Assembly (NCBI RefSeq): GCF_002844375.1
Contig: NZ_CP024199.1
Coordinates: 818,001 to 882,000 of the forward strand
Length of the DNA stretch: 64,000 nt
Direction of reading: 5' to 3'
DNA from: Thalassospira marina
GTDB lineage: Bacteria > Pseudomonadota > Alphaproteobacteria > Rhodospirillales > Thalassospiraceae
Shown: in pieces, positions 16,658 to 25,729 of the stretch
Layout of the letters: each line of letters begins with the position of its first letter
Position numbering within the stretch: the stretch's first letter is position 1
The notes under the pieces: model-generated
Database searches by the model: none
What the model was told of the DNA's origin: nothing
Seen by the model: the letters and a program-made list of their open reading frames with translations, nothing else
Made by a program: the position numbers and the translations under genes

Positions 16658-17400
16658 TGCGCGTGATGAGAGAGGACGACATTGTAACCGGCGGCAGCAT
16701 GACGGTGGATGAAACCACCGAACGTGCGCGCAAACTGCTGGACCGTTACGGCCATTTGCAGGGCATTTCCCTGATTGAACCCATGGTTCACGAGGAATTT
16801 GCCGGTAAAATCACCATGACCTCGTCCTTCGGGACCGAGGCCGCAGCCCTTTTGGCCCTGGTGGCAGAAGTGGACCCGAACCTGCCGGTGATTTTCCTTG
16901 ATACCCGCAAGCTGTTTGGCGAAACGCACCGTTACCGCGAACAGCTGGTTGATCAGCTTGGCCTGACCAATATCCGCATCATGCGCCCGGATGAAGAAAA
17001 GCTGAAAGCCGAAGACCCGGACGGAATGCTGTTTGCCAAGGATGGCAATCGCTGCTGCTTTATCCGCAAGGTTGAACCGCTTCAGCGTGCCTTGCAGGGC
17101 TATGATGCCTGGCTGACCGGGCGCAAGCGCTTTCATGGTGGTGAACGCGGTGCCCTGCCGGTCATTGAAACCGCAGGAACCCGCATCAAGGTTAACCCGC
17201 TGGCCGGTTATAACCGCCAGGATATCGAAGATATCTTCGAAAACCGGGCCTTGCCGCGCCACCCGCTGGAAGCCGACGGCTATATGTCAATCGGCTGCAT
17301 GCCGTGTACGGATCGTGTTGACCCGAATGTTTCGGATGTCCGTGCTGGCCGCTGGGCCGGGCAGGACAAAACCGAATGCGGCATTCACTACATCATCTGA
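16657..17400 (+). CDS. cysH: Assimilatory adenylyl-sulfate (APS) reductase, thioredoxin-dependent
   Basis: 247 aa CysH family enzyme that reduces activated sulfate to sulfite. It has the extra cysteines of the APS-type, iron-sulfur form: C133-C134 ('NRCCFIRK') and C214/C217 ('GCMPC'), which hold a [4Fe-4S] cluster, plus catalytic C241 in 'ECGIH'. Plain PAPS reductases such as the E. coli enzyme lack the first four, so APS is the likely substrate. Its ATG overlaps the stop of the preceding gene (TAATG); a later ATG at 16699 is possible. Electrons probably come from thioredoxin. Confidence 0.92.
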   Translation: MRVMREDDIVTGGSMTVDETTERARKLLDRYGHLQGISLIEPMVHEEFAGKITMTSSFGTEAAALLALVAEVDPNLPVIFLDTRKLFGETHRYREQLVDQLGLTNIRIMRPDEEKLKAEDPDGMLFAKDGNRCCFIRKVEPLQRALQGYDAWLTGRKRFHGGERGALPVIETAGTRIKVNPLAGYNRQDIEDIFENRALPRHPLEADGYMSIGCMPCTDRVDPNVSDVRAGRWAGQDKTECGIHYII

Positions 17401-17432
17401 CTTTTTCTGATAATCCCGTTATCAGACGTCAC

Positions 17433-17469
17433 TGGCCCTGCCCGGTTTCCCGGACAGGGCCAATTTTTT
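17433..17469 (+). terminator. Terminator of the siroheme synthase-cysH operon
   Basis: 8-bp stem (17433-17440 with 17455-17462) followed by ATTTTTT, 33 nt past the cysH stop. Confidence 0.85.
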
Positions 17470-17541
17470 ACGATTATCCGCAGGCAGCGTTGATTGCCAA
17501 CAGGTGATACGTTTATGTATCAGCCTGGCATTGTTTTTATA

Positions 17542-19587
17542 TCACTGATCAAGTGCGCTGCGGCCGCCGATATAAACGCTTTGAACGGCGATATCGCGCA
17601 TTTTCAGATAGGCGGTTTCACCATCCATTTTGACCGGGTCCTGCGCCAGAATGACAAGGTCGGCCAGCTTGCCGATTTCAAGTGACCCGATCAAATGATC
17701 GGCATGGCATTGCCAGGCGGCGTTAAAGGTTGCTGCTGCCAGGGCCTGTGCCGATGTGATGCGTTCCTGCGCATTTAATACGCCGGCATCGGGATCACCT
17801 TCCATTTTGCGGGTAACAGCCTGTTCCATCATGCGAAGCGGGCCAAGCGGTGATACCGCGCAATCGCTATGCAGGCTGAAACAGATATCGCGCGCGATGC
17901 TGCTATTGCAGCGATCAAGCTGTTCGGCTGCCTTTTCCTTGAAAATATAGTTGCTGAATGTCCATCCCCAATAACCGACATGCCCGATAAGATAGCTGGG
18001 ATGGATATTGGTTTTTTTGATCCGCTCCAGCCGCTCGTCTGTGAGAAGCGAGCAATGTTCGATCCGGTTGCGCAGGCTGTCCGCTGCGATATCGCTATTG
18101 GCGGTGGCGGCTTCTTCAAACGCCTGCAGGGCATAATCAATGGCGCGTTCGCCGTTGGCATGGATCATTAACGGCCAGTTCTTTTTCCACGCCGCCCCAA
18201 CAAGCTGCAAAAATTCGCGCGGGGCGCCGGTGGGCGTGCCGGTGTGGGGCAGGCCATCATCAAGCGGGAAGTTATAAAGGCCATAATTCTTTTCCGGCGG
18301 GCAGCAATAGGGATCGATCTGATAGCCGGTCAGCCCCTGGTTGGAGCCGTCCGAAACGATTTTCAGGCTGCCATAATAGAAATTCAGCGAACCGGTTTCA
18401 TAGGGATGGCTAACACTGGGATGGGTCGGCTTGGCAAAGATGCTGTCACTGGGGATATCGTCAATTTTGCTGACCAGATGCGCCATGCCGATGCGTGGGC
18501 TTGGCCATTTCGGATGCAGGATTTTCTGGCCCTGCAGGGTCAGTTTGATCATCCGGGCAAAGCTTGCCTGCATCCCGGCATCATAAAGCAGGGTCACGCC
18601 GCGCTTTTGGGCCACTTTAAACATCTTGATCAGATTGCCCGGCAGGTTGGCAATCAGATGTTCGATCTGGGCTTTGTTGATCGATGTCAGGGCGGGAATG
18701 ATTTGTTCCATTTCCTGCAACACGCCCGATGAATTATCCAGGAAGGCCTGTTCGGTTTTGTATGCCGCCTTCAGTTTTTCATGCAGGGCCGGGTTTGCCC
18801 ACATCGCTTTTAGGGCCGGGGTGTTGACATAGGCCGTATGTTCGGATGCGGAAACCAGCATGATCGGGGTTTGACCATCAATCGGATCAAGGAAGGTCTT
18901 ATCAATGCAGTTCAGCAGGGTGAGATTATCGCTTTTGCTGGGAAAATCGCTCATCAGCGAGGTATCAACCCCATCGCCCAGCAACCACCAGCCATCTTTT
19001 TTCGGATCGGCCTTCAATTTTGCCACATCCGCCTTCAATGCATCGGTCAGCTTGCCCAGGCAATATTCAGGCCGCAGGTTTTGCGCTTCCATTTCAACAG
19101 ACGGGTCATCCGTCCCGGCAGGATCACCCAGGGCCGTGTCGCCAAAGGGCGAATAATTGATCCAGTCCATCATCATTGGCGACGTGGTGATATGTACATG
19201 GGGCTCGATCAGCCCCGGGATCACGCATTGCCCATCGGCAAGTGCGATGGTCTGCAGGGCCGGAATATCGGCGTTTTTGCTGGCAATGGATTGTGCCGCA
19301 CTTTGCGCATCTTCAAGGCTGCCCGAAAACAAAATCTGGTCGCCAAAAATAACCAGCGCGCTGGTGGTGGCATTGCCATCGCCATTGGCAACGGTGCGAA
19401 TAATGCCTTTGCCGCCATTATCATGGATCAGCATAAAGGGCGTTTCAGGCCGTGCCAGTACAGTTGCCCCCGGCGCATTATCTGCTGCCGGTGCCGGGGA
19501 TGAGTTTTGAACAGCCATTTTAAGCAGGGCTTCGGCTGTGGGGTTGTGACAACCGCAGCTAAGGCCGTGATCGCAATCGTGCGCCAT
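17542..19587 (-). CDS. Amidohydrolase family 3 metal-dependent hydrolase (YtcJ-like)
   Basis: 681 aa. The metal site HVH is in 'VIPGLIEPHVHITTSP'; further conserved elements are 'IHANGERAIDYAL', 'RIEHCSLL' and 'CFSLHSDCAVSPLGPLRMM', as in YtcJ/amidohydrolase_3 enzymes that hydrolyse C-N bonds in N-substituted amides or cyclic compounds. ATG at 19587 has GGGAAG upstream; the open frame extends 84 codons further but over unconserved sequence. Before the catalytic domain is an unusual short Cys/His-rich start ('MAHDCDHGLSCGCHNP'). No export signal is evident. The substrate is unknown. Confidence 0.82.
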   Translation of the reverse strand: MAHDCDHGLSCGCHNPTAEALLKMAVQNSSPAPAADNAPGATVLARPETPFMLIHDNGGKGIIRTVANGDGNATTSALVIFGDQILFSGSLEDAQSAAQSIASKNADIPALQTIALADGQCVIPGLIEPHVHITTSPMMMDWINYSPFGDTALGDPAGTDDPSVEMEAQNLRPEYCLGKLTDALKADVAKLKADPKKDGWWLLGDGVDTSLMSDFPSKSDNLTLLNCIDKTFLDPIDGQTPIMLVSASEHTAYVNTPALKAMWANPALHEKLKAAYKTEQAFLDNSSGVLQEMEQIIPALTSINKAQIEHLIANLPGNLIKMFKVAQKRGVTLLYDAGMQASFARMIKLTLQGQKILHPKWPSPRIGMAHLVSKIDDIPSDSIFAKPTHPSVSHPYETGSLNFYYGSLKIVSDGSNQGLTGYQIDPYCCPPEKNYGLYNFPLDDGLPHTGTPTGAPREFLQLVGAAWKKNWPLMIHANGERAIDYALQAFEEAATANSDIAADSLRNRIEHCSLLTDERLERIKKTNIHPSYLIGHVGYWGWTFSNYIFKEKAAEQLDRCNSSIARDICFSLHSDCAVSPLGPLRMMEQAVTRKMEGDPDAGVLNAQERITSAQALAAATFNAAWQCHADHLIGSLEIGKLADLVILAQDPVKMDGETAYLKMRDIAVQSVYIGGRSALDQ

Positions 19588-19690
19588 GTTGATGCTTCCC
19601 AAATCAGATTTTTGCAAATCCGCGCCAGTTCGTTGAACCGCCGCGAATGATTCAGAAAGCAGACGTTCCGATGCGTTCGTTGTGATGGTT

Positions 19691-19894
19691 TCAGGATTGG
19701 GTAAAATGCGTTCGGGACGTGTCTGTGCTTTTAACCGTCTTCGCGGCTTCGGGGGCTTCACCTTTGCGATTTCGCCGGCACCGTTCGGAACAGTATTTGA
19801 CCTCCTGCCAGCAATCTTTCCATTTTTTGCGCCAGGCAAAGCTGCGCTGGCAGATGGGGCAGGTTTTGGTGGGCAGGTCGGATTTTTTCTTCAT
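19691..19894 (-). CDS. DUF2256 small zinc-ribbon-like protein
   Basis: 67 aa. 'CPICQRSFAWRKKW' followed by 'VKYCSERCRR' is the DUF2256 signature, with four cysteines in two pairs that should bind a metal. Function unknown. Its ATG overlaps the stop of the photolyase gene by 4 nt (ATGA), so it is translated with it; DUF2256 genes commonly sit beside cryptochrome/photolyase genes, which suggests a joint role. Confidence 0.88.
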   Translation of the reverse strand: MKKKSDLPTKTCPICQRSFAWRKKWKDCWQEVKYCSERCRRNRKGEAPEAAKTVKSTDTSRTHFTQS

Positions 19895-21414
19895 GACAGG
19901 CTTTTAAGAAACCGGCTTGCGTCATCGGTGATGGCCTGTTTTTTATCATCCCCCATGCGGTCATAGGTTTTATACATCATGCCAACACGCTGGTTATCGG
20001 CCAGTTTGGCGCGGTTGCGTGCCAGAAAATCCCAATAAAGGTAATTGAACGGGCAGGCCTTGGGGCCGTTCTTTTTGCCGACTTGATAGGAACAGTTGTC
20101 GCAATAGTTCGACATCTTGCTGATATAGCCACCACCTGCCGCATAGGGTTTGCTGGCAAGAAAACCGCCATCGGCAAACAGGATCATGCCGCTGACATTG
20201 GGCATTTCCACCCATTCAAAAGCATCGGCATAGACAATTAAAAACCATTCATTGACTTCAGCCGGGGAAACACCCGCCAGCAGGGCGAAGTTGCCTAGCA
20301 CCATCAGGCGCTGGATATGGTGGGCATAGGCGTTTTTGCGGGTTTCAAGCACGCATTGGCGCAGGCAGTTCATTTTGGTGTTGGCGGACCAGTAAAATTC
20401 CGGCAGCGGGGCGTTGGCCGCAAAGAAGTTTTCATCGCCATAACCCGGCATTTTCAGCCAGTAAACGCCACGCACATATTCCCGCCAGCCCAAAATCTGG
20501 CGAATAAAACCCTCGACCGCGTTTAGGGGCGCATCGCCCCGGTGCCAGGCATTTTCGGCCGCGCGAATACATTCCAGCGGTAATAACAGCCCGCAATTCA
20601 AATAGAACGCCAGATGGGAATGAAACATCCAGGGCTGGTTCTGGATCATGGCATCCTGATAATCGCCAAACTGTGACAGACGCTGGGTGATAAACTGATC
20701 AAGCGCGTTTAGTGCCTGCTGGCGCGTCACCGCAAAATGAAAGGGGTGCAAATCGCCAAAATGGCTGTCAAAGCGGGCTTCGACCAGATCCAGCACCTCG
20801 CTGGTAATGTCATCAGGCCGGGATTGATGCGGGGTGGGGATATCAAGCCCGTCTTTCGGGGGCTTGCGGTTTTCGGCATCAAAATTCCATTGCCCGCCCG
20901 CCGGATTGCCATTTTCCAGCAGGATGCCGTGCTTTTTGCGCATCTCGCGATAGAAGAATTCCATGCGCAACTGTTTGCGCCCTTTTGCCCAGTCGCGAAA
21001 TTCATCAAGGCCACACAGGAACCGGTCATCCTCGCGGATCTCGACGGGCAGGCCAAAGGTTTCCTGCCAGGTTTCGATATCCTGTAACACGCGGTATTCG
21101 CCGGGATGGGTGATGATGATGCGATCTATGCTGTGCCGGGCGATGGCACGTTTTACTTCACCCTGAAAAGACCCGGCATTTTCGCCGTCATCGAGTTTGG
21201 TGTAATCAACCTTATATCCAGCCTTTTGCAGGTTATGGGCAAAGTGGCGCATGGCCGAAAACAGGAAGGCGATTTTCTTTTTGTGATGGGCGACATAGGT
21301 GGCTTCGTCCCAGACCTCGCACATCAAAATCACGTCGCGGGATTTATCACATCCCGCAAGGCTGGTGATGGTTTGGGAAAGCTGATCCCCCAGAATGACG
21401 CGCAAAGTCCCCAT
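19891..21414 (-). CDS. Iron-sulfur bacterial cryptochrome/(6-4) photolyase (PhrB/CryB class)
   Basis: 507 aa, the length of the FeS-BCP class that repairs UV (6-4) photoproducts or acts as a light receptor, binding FAD and a lumazine antenna. The four cluster cysteines fall at C350, C438, C441 and C454, the same numbers as in Agrobacterium PhrB. The N-terminal 'LRVILGDQLS' starts the antenna domain; 'NPWMFHS'-like 'NQPWMFHSHLAFYLNCGLL' and 'GWREYVRGVYW' belong to the FAD domain. Co-translated with a DUF2256 gene and downstream of the dGTPase gene's neighbour region on the same strand. Confidence 0.93.
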   Translation of the reverse strand: MGTLRVILGDQLSQTITSLAGCDKSRDVILMCEVWDEATYVAHHKKKIAFLFSAMRHFAHNLQKAGYKVDYTKLDDGENAGSFQGEVKRAIARHSIDRIIITHPGEYRVLQDIETWQETFGLPVEIREDDRFLCGLDEFRDWAKGRKQLRMEFFYREMRKKHGILLENGNPAGGQWNFDAENRKPPKDGLDIPTPHQSRPDDITSEVLDLVEARFDSHFGDLHPFHFAVTRQQALNALDQFITQRLSQFGDYQDAMIQNQPWMFHSHLAFYLNCGLLLPLECIRAAENAWHRGDAPLNAVEGFIRQILGWREYVRGVYWLKMPGYGDENFFAANAPLPEFYWSANTKMNCLRQCVLETRKNAYAHHIQRLMVLGNFALLAGVSPAEVNEWFLIVYADAFEWVEMPNVSGMILFADGGFLASKPYAAGGGYISKMSNYCDNCSYQVGKKNGPKACPFNYLYWDFLARNRAKLADNQRVGMMYKTYDRMGDDKKQAITDDASRFLKSLS

Positions 21415-21476
21415 GACATAATCCGTGTTGATGCATTTGCATGTCTATACGGATATGAGGGCGCTTATGGTTCAGG

Positions 21477-22916
21477 TTAGATCGTAATGCCCTGAAGTTT
21501 GCGAAACAGGGTGACGGCGTAACGGTCTGTCATGCCAGAAATATAATCCATCACCCGCATCAGGCGACCATAAAGGTCATCGGCTTCTTTCAGTTTGCCT
21601 GATAGCAGCTTGTCGATGCGGTCGGCCTGTGGGGGCAGGCGTTTGTCGTGGTTTTTATATTCTTCAATATCGATGGCAGCACGCACAAAACTGTCCAGCA
21701 GGCCGTGAATGACCTCGAACCCGGCAATTTCAATCGGCAGGACATGCTGGGCGTTGTAGATCTTTTTAACAGCCAGTTTTTTGCAATATTTGGCATCCGG
21801 CCCCAAAGGCGTATTTGCCAGAAGGTCGCCTTCAAGACTGCCGGCCAGAAGGGCATCTTCATAGGCGATAAAGGCATCAACCGCCGCCTTGACCAGATTG
21901 CCAATTGCCTTGCCGCGCAAAAAGCCGATGCGGTCATTTTCTGACTTCTGTTTGTACCAGTCTTCTTCGCGCAAGGTTTGCCAGCGCTGGTCGGCATCGC
22001 CTTCATATTTATCGGGGTGGCGCGCAATCGGGGCCAGGGCACGTTCAACTTCCTCGAACGTTACACAGCCCAGTTCCCAGCCATCTTCAAGGTCCACCAC
22101 CGAATAGCAAATGTCATCGGCGGCTTCGACCAGATAAACCAGCGGATGGCGGCGCCACGCACCATCCAGCCCGTCATGGGGCAAAAGGCCGCAAATTTTG
22201 GCAATTGCCTGGGCGATATGGCGTTCGGCCTGATAATAGCCGGGTTTTTTAAGGCCGGTATAATCCCCTTTGCGGTCCTGCGCGATGCTGGTGGCACGGG
22301 GATATTTAATGAAAGTGCCCAGTGTGCCGAAGGTCAGGTTCAGCCCGCCTTCAAAGCGCATCATTTCAAGCTGGCTGACAATACGCAGACCCTGGGCATT
22401 GCCTTCGAAATTGCGCAAATCTTCAAGCTGCGGGCCGGAAAGACGCGATGTCAGTTCTTCCTTGGCCAGACGCGATGTTTTGAACCATTCATTAATCGCA
22501 TCTTCGCCGGAATGGCCAAAGGGCGGGTTGCCAATATCGTGCGCAAGGCAGGCTGCCTGCACCATATAACCAATATCGGCCACCGTAACCGGGCTGTTTT
22601 CGCCCAGTTGTTTGACAATATGCGCACCCGCCATCAAACCCAGCGATTGCCCGACGGAGCCAACCTCGATGGTGTGGGTCAGGCGGGTATGGACATGGTC
22701 GTTATCCGATAGCGGATGGACCTGGGTTTTATTTTGCAAACGCCGGAACGAGGATGAAAAAATCACCCGGTCGACATCGATCTGAAAGGGGCTTCTGCCA
22801 TCGGCAGCAGGGCGGGCCGGGCCATCGGGCAGGGTCACCCTGCCTTCATTTACAACAAGCCTGTGGGCCGAAAGCAAATCTTCCCAGCGCATAAGGGTGG
22901 TTGCATCTGTGCTCAT
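21477..22916 (-). CDS. dgt: Deoxyguanosinetriphosphate triphosphohydrolase
   Basis: 479 aa HD-domain enzyme that cleaves dGTP to deoxyguanosine and triphosphate. Metal-binding HD residues: 'RLTHTIEV' (His) and 'CLAHDIGNPPFGHSGE' (His-Asp); 'SSSFRRLQNKTQVHP' is a family motif. The length suits the alphaproteobacterial type. ATG at 22916 is preferred over a TTG at 22940. It lies 62 bp upstream of the photolyase gene on the same strand, so nucleotide-pool control and DNA repair may be co-expressed. Confidence 0.92.
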   Translation of the reverse strand: MSTDATTLMRWEDLLSAHRLVVNEGRVTLPDGPARPAADGRSPFQIDVDRVIFSSSFRRLQNKTQVHPLSDNDHVHTRLTHTIEVGSVGQSLGLMAGAHIVKQLGENSPVTVADIGYMVQAACLAHDIGNPPFGHSGEDAINEWFKTSRLAKEELTSRLSGPQLEDLRNFEGNAQGLRIVSQLEMMRFEGGLNLTFGTLGTFIKYPRATSIAQDRKGDYTGLKKPGYYQAERHIAQAIAKICGLLPHDGLDGAWRRHPLVYLVEAADDICYSVVDLEDGWELGCVTFEEVERALAPIARHPDKYEGDADQRWQTLREEDWYKQKSENDRIGFLRGKAIGNLVKAAVDAFIAYEDALLAGSLEGDLLANTPLGPDAKYCKKLAVKKIYNAQHVLPIEIAGFEVIHGLLDSFVRAAIDIEEYKNHDKRLPPQADRIDKLLSGKLKEADDLYGRLMRVMDYISGMTDRYAVTLFRKLQGITI

Positions 22917-23043
22917 CAGGCTGAATGTCCCTGTTATCAATGTCCCGCAGGCGCGACTTTAACGGGGCAGTGCCATCGGTGCAATCACCGAGCCACGCAC
23001 CACCCCGAACAACGCCACCTTCTGACCGGGCCGGAAGGGGATA

Positions 23044-23466
23044 TCAGCCGAAAAACCAGCTTTGCGGATTGTTGATCGGCTTGCCTTCAAGGGCGCGCAA
23101 AAGGCCAATGACATTGCGGCCGATAAACCAGGCGGCGGTATAAAGCCCCATCAGGCCGATAACAGCCCAGCCAATCAGCGGGATCCACCAGACAAAGAAG
23201 GTCACAATCCCTGTTAGCACCGCATAAAGAATGCTGATCCAGAAGGTGCGAATGACAAAGGTGTAGTGGCTGTTGGTCCAGTGCCCATCATCCTCGCGCG
23301 CAACATAGGCGACGATCAGGGCAATCAGCCCGGTGGCATAAACGGTAAACATTGTCGCGATCATAAGCCCGTAGCAGACAATGGCCGTATTGCCGCTGCG
23401 TTCTTCGGCGTAAGCCTGCGGTGCTGCCTGATAGGTCGCATCTTCTGAAAAACGGGCGTCGCTCAT
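23044..23466 (-). CDS. Small membrane protein, DUF4870-like
   Basis: 140 aa with three or four membrane segments (about residues 28-52, 76-98, 100-122). 'NSHYTFVIRTFWISILY' and the terminal 'NPQSWFFG' fit the DUF4870 pattern of small bacterial membrane proteins of unknown function. Same strand as dgt, 127 bp upstream of it, so a shared transcript is possible. Confidence 0.72.
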   Translation of the reverse strand: MSDARFSEDATYQAAPQAYAEERSGNTAIVCYGLMIATMFTVYATGLIALIVAYVAREDDGHWTNSHYTFVIRTFWISILYAVLTGIVTFFVWWIPLIGWAVIGLMGLYTAAWFIGRNVIGLLRALEGKPINNPQSWFFG

Positions 23467-23667
23467 TACTTTTCTGTCCTGTGTGGGGCGTTTGTTAACG
23501 CATGATCGGTTCTTCTGATCATATAGGATTAATTGTGCAAAACGCTATCGCTGGTTGCGCTTCACGAAGACGTGCCCGCCCATAATAAACTCTGTTCTAG
23601 ACTCTGGCGCATACATCCCTACATTTGGCGCCATGTAGCGGGGATTATCGAACCCAAGGAATTTTAT

Positions 23668-25029
23668 ATGTCTGACTATGATTATGATCTGTTTGTGATT
23701 GGTGCCGGCTCTGGTGGCGTGCGCGCAGCGCGCGTGGCATCGGGCTATGGCGCCAAGGTCGCAATCGCCGAAGAAAGCCGCGTGGGTGGCACCTGTGTCA
23801 TTCGGGGCTGTGTTCCGAAAAAACTGCTGGTTTACGGTGCCCATTTTTCCGAAGATTTTGAAGATGCCAGCGCCTATGGCTGGACCCTTCCCGGCGAGCC
23901 GACCTTTAGCTGGAAAACGCTTATTGCCAATAAGGACCGGGAAATCGACCGGTTAAATGGCATTTATAAAAAGCTTCTGGCCGGATCGGATGTGGAACTG
24001 TTTGAAAGCCGTGCGGTATTCAAGGATGCCCATACCCTTCAGGTCGGCGATCAAACCGTTACGGCAGAACGCATTTTGATCGCGGTGGGGGGGCACCCAA
24101 CGGTGCCCGATATTCCCGGCATAGAACATGCGATTACATCAAACGAAGCCTTCCATCTTGAAGACCAGCCCAAACGAATTGCTGTTGTGGGGGGCGGTTA
24201 TATCGCGGTTGAATTTGCCGGTATTTTTGCCGGTCTGGGCTCGGATGTATCGCTGCTTTATCGCGGCGAGCAGATTTTGCGCGGCTTTGATCGCGACATT
24301 CGCAACCATCTTGCCGAAGAAATCGTCAAAAAAGGCATCGACCTTAAGGTTGAAACCAATGTCACAGCGATTGAAAAACAGGCCGATGGCAGTCTGAAAC
24401 TCGCCCTGACCGATGGCAGCGACATGGTGGTTGATGCCGTGATGTTTGCAACCGGGCGCGCGCCCAATACGTCGGGTCTTGGTCTTGACGAAGCCGGGGT
24501 TGAAACCAACCGCAAGGGTGCGGTTTTGATCAGCTCGGGTCTGCAAACCAATATCGACAATATCTATGCCGTTGGTGATGTGACCGACCGGGTGCAGCTT
24601 ACCCCGGTTGCAATCAAGGAAGGCATGGCCTTTGCCGATACGGTTTATGGCGGTAAACCCTGGCATATGACCTATCAGGCCATTCCAACGGCGGTCTTTT
24701 CCCAGCCGCCGGTTGGCACCGTCGGGTTAAGCGAGGAAGAGGCCCGCGCCAAGGGCGGCGAAGTCCTGATTTTCAAATCAACCTTCCGCCCGATGCGCCA
24801 TACCCTTTCCGGGCGCGAGGAAAAGACCCTGATGAAGCTGGTTGTCGATAAAACCACCGACGTGGTCCTGGGCGCGCACATGGTCGGCCCCGATGCCGCC
24901 GAAATCATTCAGGGTATCGGCATTGCCGTGCGCATGGGGGCTACCAAAGCCCAGTTCGACCAAACCGTTGCCGTCCATCCCTCAGCCGCCGAGGAATTTG
25001 TGACGATGCGAACACCGGTTGGTGGCTGA
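23668..25029 (+). CDS. gor: Glutathione-disulfide reductase
   Basis: 453 aa, FAD- and NADPH-dependent enzyme that keeps glutathione reduced in the cytoplasm. FAD-binding 'DLFVIGAGSGGVRAARVA', the redox disulfide in 'GGTCVIRGCVPKK', the NADPH site 'IAVVGGGYIAVEFAGIF' and the catalytic 'VAVHPSAAEE' near the C-terminus are all present. ATG at 23668 has AAGGA upstream; the frame stays open 45 codons earlier but over sequence unlike the family. Divergent from the DUF4870-like gene. Confidence 0.95.
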   Translation: MSDYDYDLFVIGAGSGGVRAARVASGYGAKVAIAEESRVGGTCVIRGCVPKKLLVYGAHFSEDFEDASAYGWTLPGEPTFSWKTLIANKDREIDRLNGIYKKLLAGSDVELFESRAVFKDAHTLQVGDQTVTAERILIAVGGHPTVPDIPGIEHAITSNEAFHLEDQPKRIAVVGGGYIAVEFAGIFAGLGSDVSLLYRGEQILRGFDRDIRNHLAEEIVKKGIDLKVETNVTAIEKQADGSLKLALTDGSDMVVDAVMFATGRAPNTSGLGLDEAGVETNRKGAVLISSGLQTNIDNIYAVGDVTDRVQLTPVAIKEGMAFADTVYGGKPWHMTYQAIPTAVFSQPPVGTVGLSEEEARAKGGEVLIFKSTFRPMRHTLSGREEKTLMKLVVDKTTDVVLGAHMVGPDAAEIIQGIGIAVRMGATKAQFDQTVAVHPSAAEEFVTMRTPVGG

Positions 25030-25059
25030 TTGCCGAAATTAACTGAAATCTAAAATGCG

Positions 25060-25089
25060 AAAGGCGGTGCCATATGGTGCCGCCTTTTG
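25060..25089. terminator. Bidirectional terminator between gor and the Lrp-type regulator
   Basis: 8-bp stem (25060-25067 with 25080-25087), extended inward by weaker pairs, loop ATAT, T/A-rich on both sides; the two genes converge here. Confidence 0.7.
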
Positions 25090-25103
25090 TTGTGCGGACA
25101 TGT

Positions 25104-25568
25104 TCAAAACGCCAACGGCGCATTATCCACCACCTCTTTCATCACAAAGAATGTACGGGTTTGGCGCACACCGGGCAGGGCGATGAGCTGGTCGCCGTGC
25201 AGGTGGTTGAAATCGGCCATGTCGCGGACGCGGATTTTCAGGAAATAGTCGAAATCGCCTGCCACCAAATGGCAATCGAGGATGAAGGGCAGTTTGCGGC
25301 AGGCATTTTCAAATTCGGCGAAACTTTCCGGCGTTGAGCGGTCCAGCACCACACCGACCATAACAAGTGCGCCGCGTTCGACCTTTTTCGGGTCGATCAT
25401 GGCGCGAACGGAACTGACATAGCCTTCGTCAAACAGGCGTTGAATGCGGCGGTGGCAGGTGGCGGGGCTGACATTGACGCGCTTGGCGATTTCGGCATTG
25501 CCCATGCGGCCATCGCTTTGAAGCAGGCGCAAAATCTTGTGATCGGTCCGATCCAGTGGCTGTTCCAT
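25104..25568 (-). CDS. Lrp/AsnC family regulator, probable regulator of ACC deaminase (AcdR-like)
   Basis: 154 aa: N-terminal helix-turn-helix ('NAEIAKRVNVSPATCHRRIQ', about residues 20-40) and a C-terminal RAM domain (about 65-150). It is divergent from acdS, the arrangement known for acdR-acdS where an Lrp-type protein controls ACC deaminase in response to ACC. ATG at 25568 is chosen to match family length; the frame is open 36 codons upstream and the ribosome site is weak. It could also regulate a wider amino-acid regulon. Confidence 0.85.
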   Translation of the reverse strand: MEQPLDRTDHKILRLLQSDGRMGNAEIAKRVNVSPATCHRRIQRLFDEGYVSSVRAMIDPKKVERGALVMVGVVLDRSTPESFAEFENACRKLPFILDCHLVAGDFDYFLKIRVRDMADFNHLHGDQLIALPGVRQTRTFFVMKEVVDNAPLAF

Positions 25569-25612
25569 GAAAGGTTGTTCCGTATTTGATGCTTTAATCA
25601 AAATTATAAGCA

Positions 25613-25651
25613 CATATTTTCCCCTGCGGGAATGATTGCGTAAAAAATATG
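25613..25651. promoter_or_regulatory. Inverted repeat in the regulator-acdS intergenic region
   Basis: CATATTTT (25613-25620) and AAAATATG (25644-25651) form an 8-bp inverted repeat with 23 bp between arms, midway between the two divergent starts. AT-rich symmetric sites of this kind suit Lrp-family octamers. Confidence 0.45.
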
Positions 25652-25729
25652 ACCCAAGTTCGAGAGCACCTTTCACGGATTAGCCGCTAGCATTTCCCGG
25701 TTGATGATTGCCAGACAGGGAGTGCAAAA

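Noticed and set aside
16657..17400. PAPS reductase reading of cysH
   Set aside because: The CC and CxxC cluster cysteines of APS reductase are present.
18838..19503. 221-codon plus-strand frame within the amidohydrolase gene
   Set aside because: Antisense shadow of conserved coding sequence, no independent signals.
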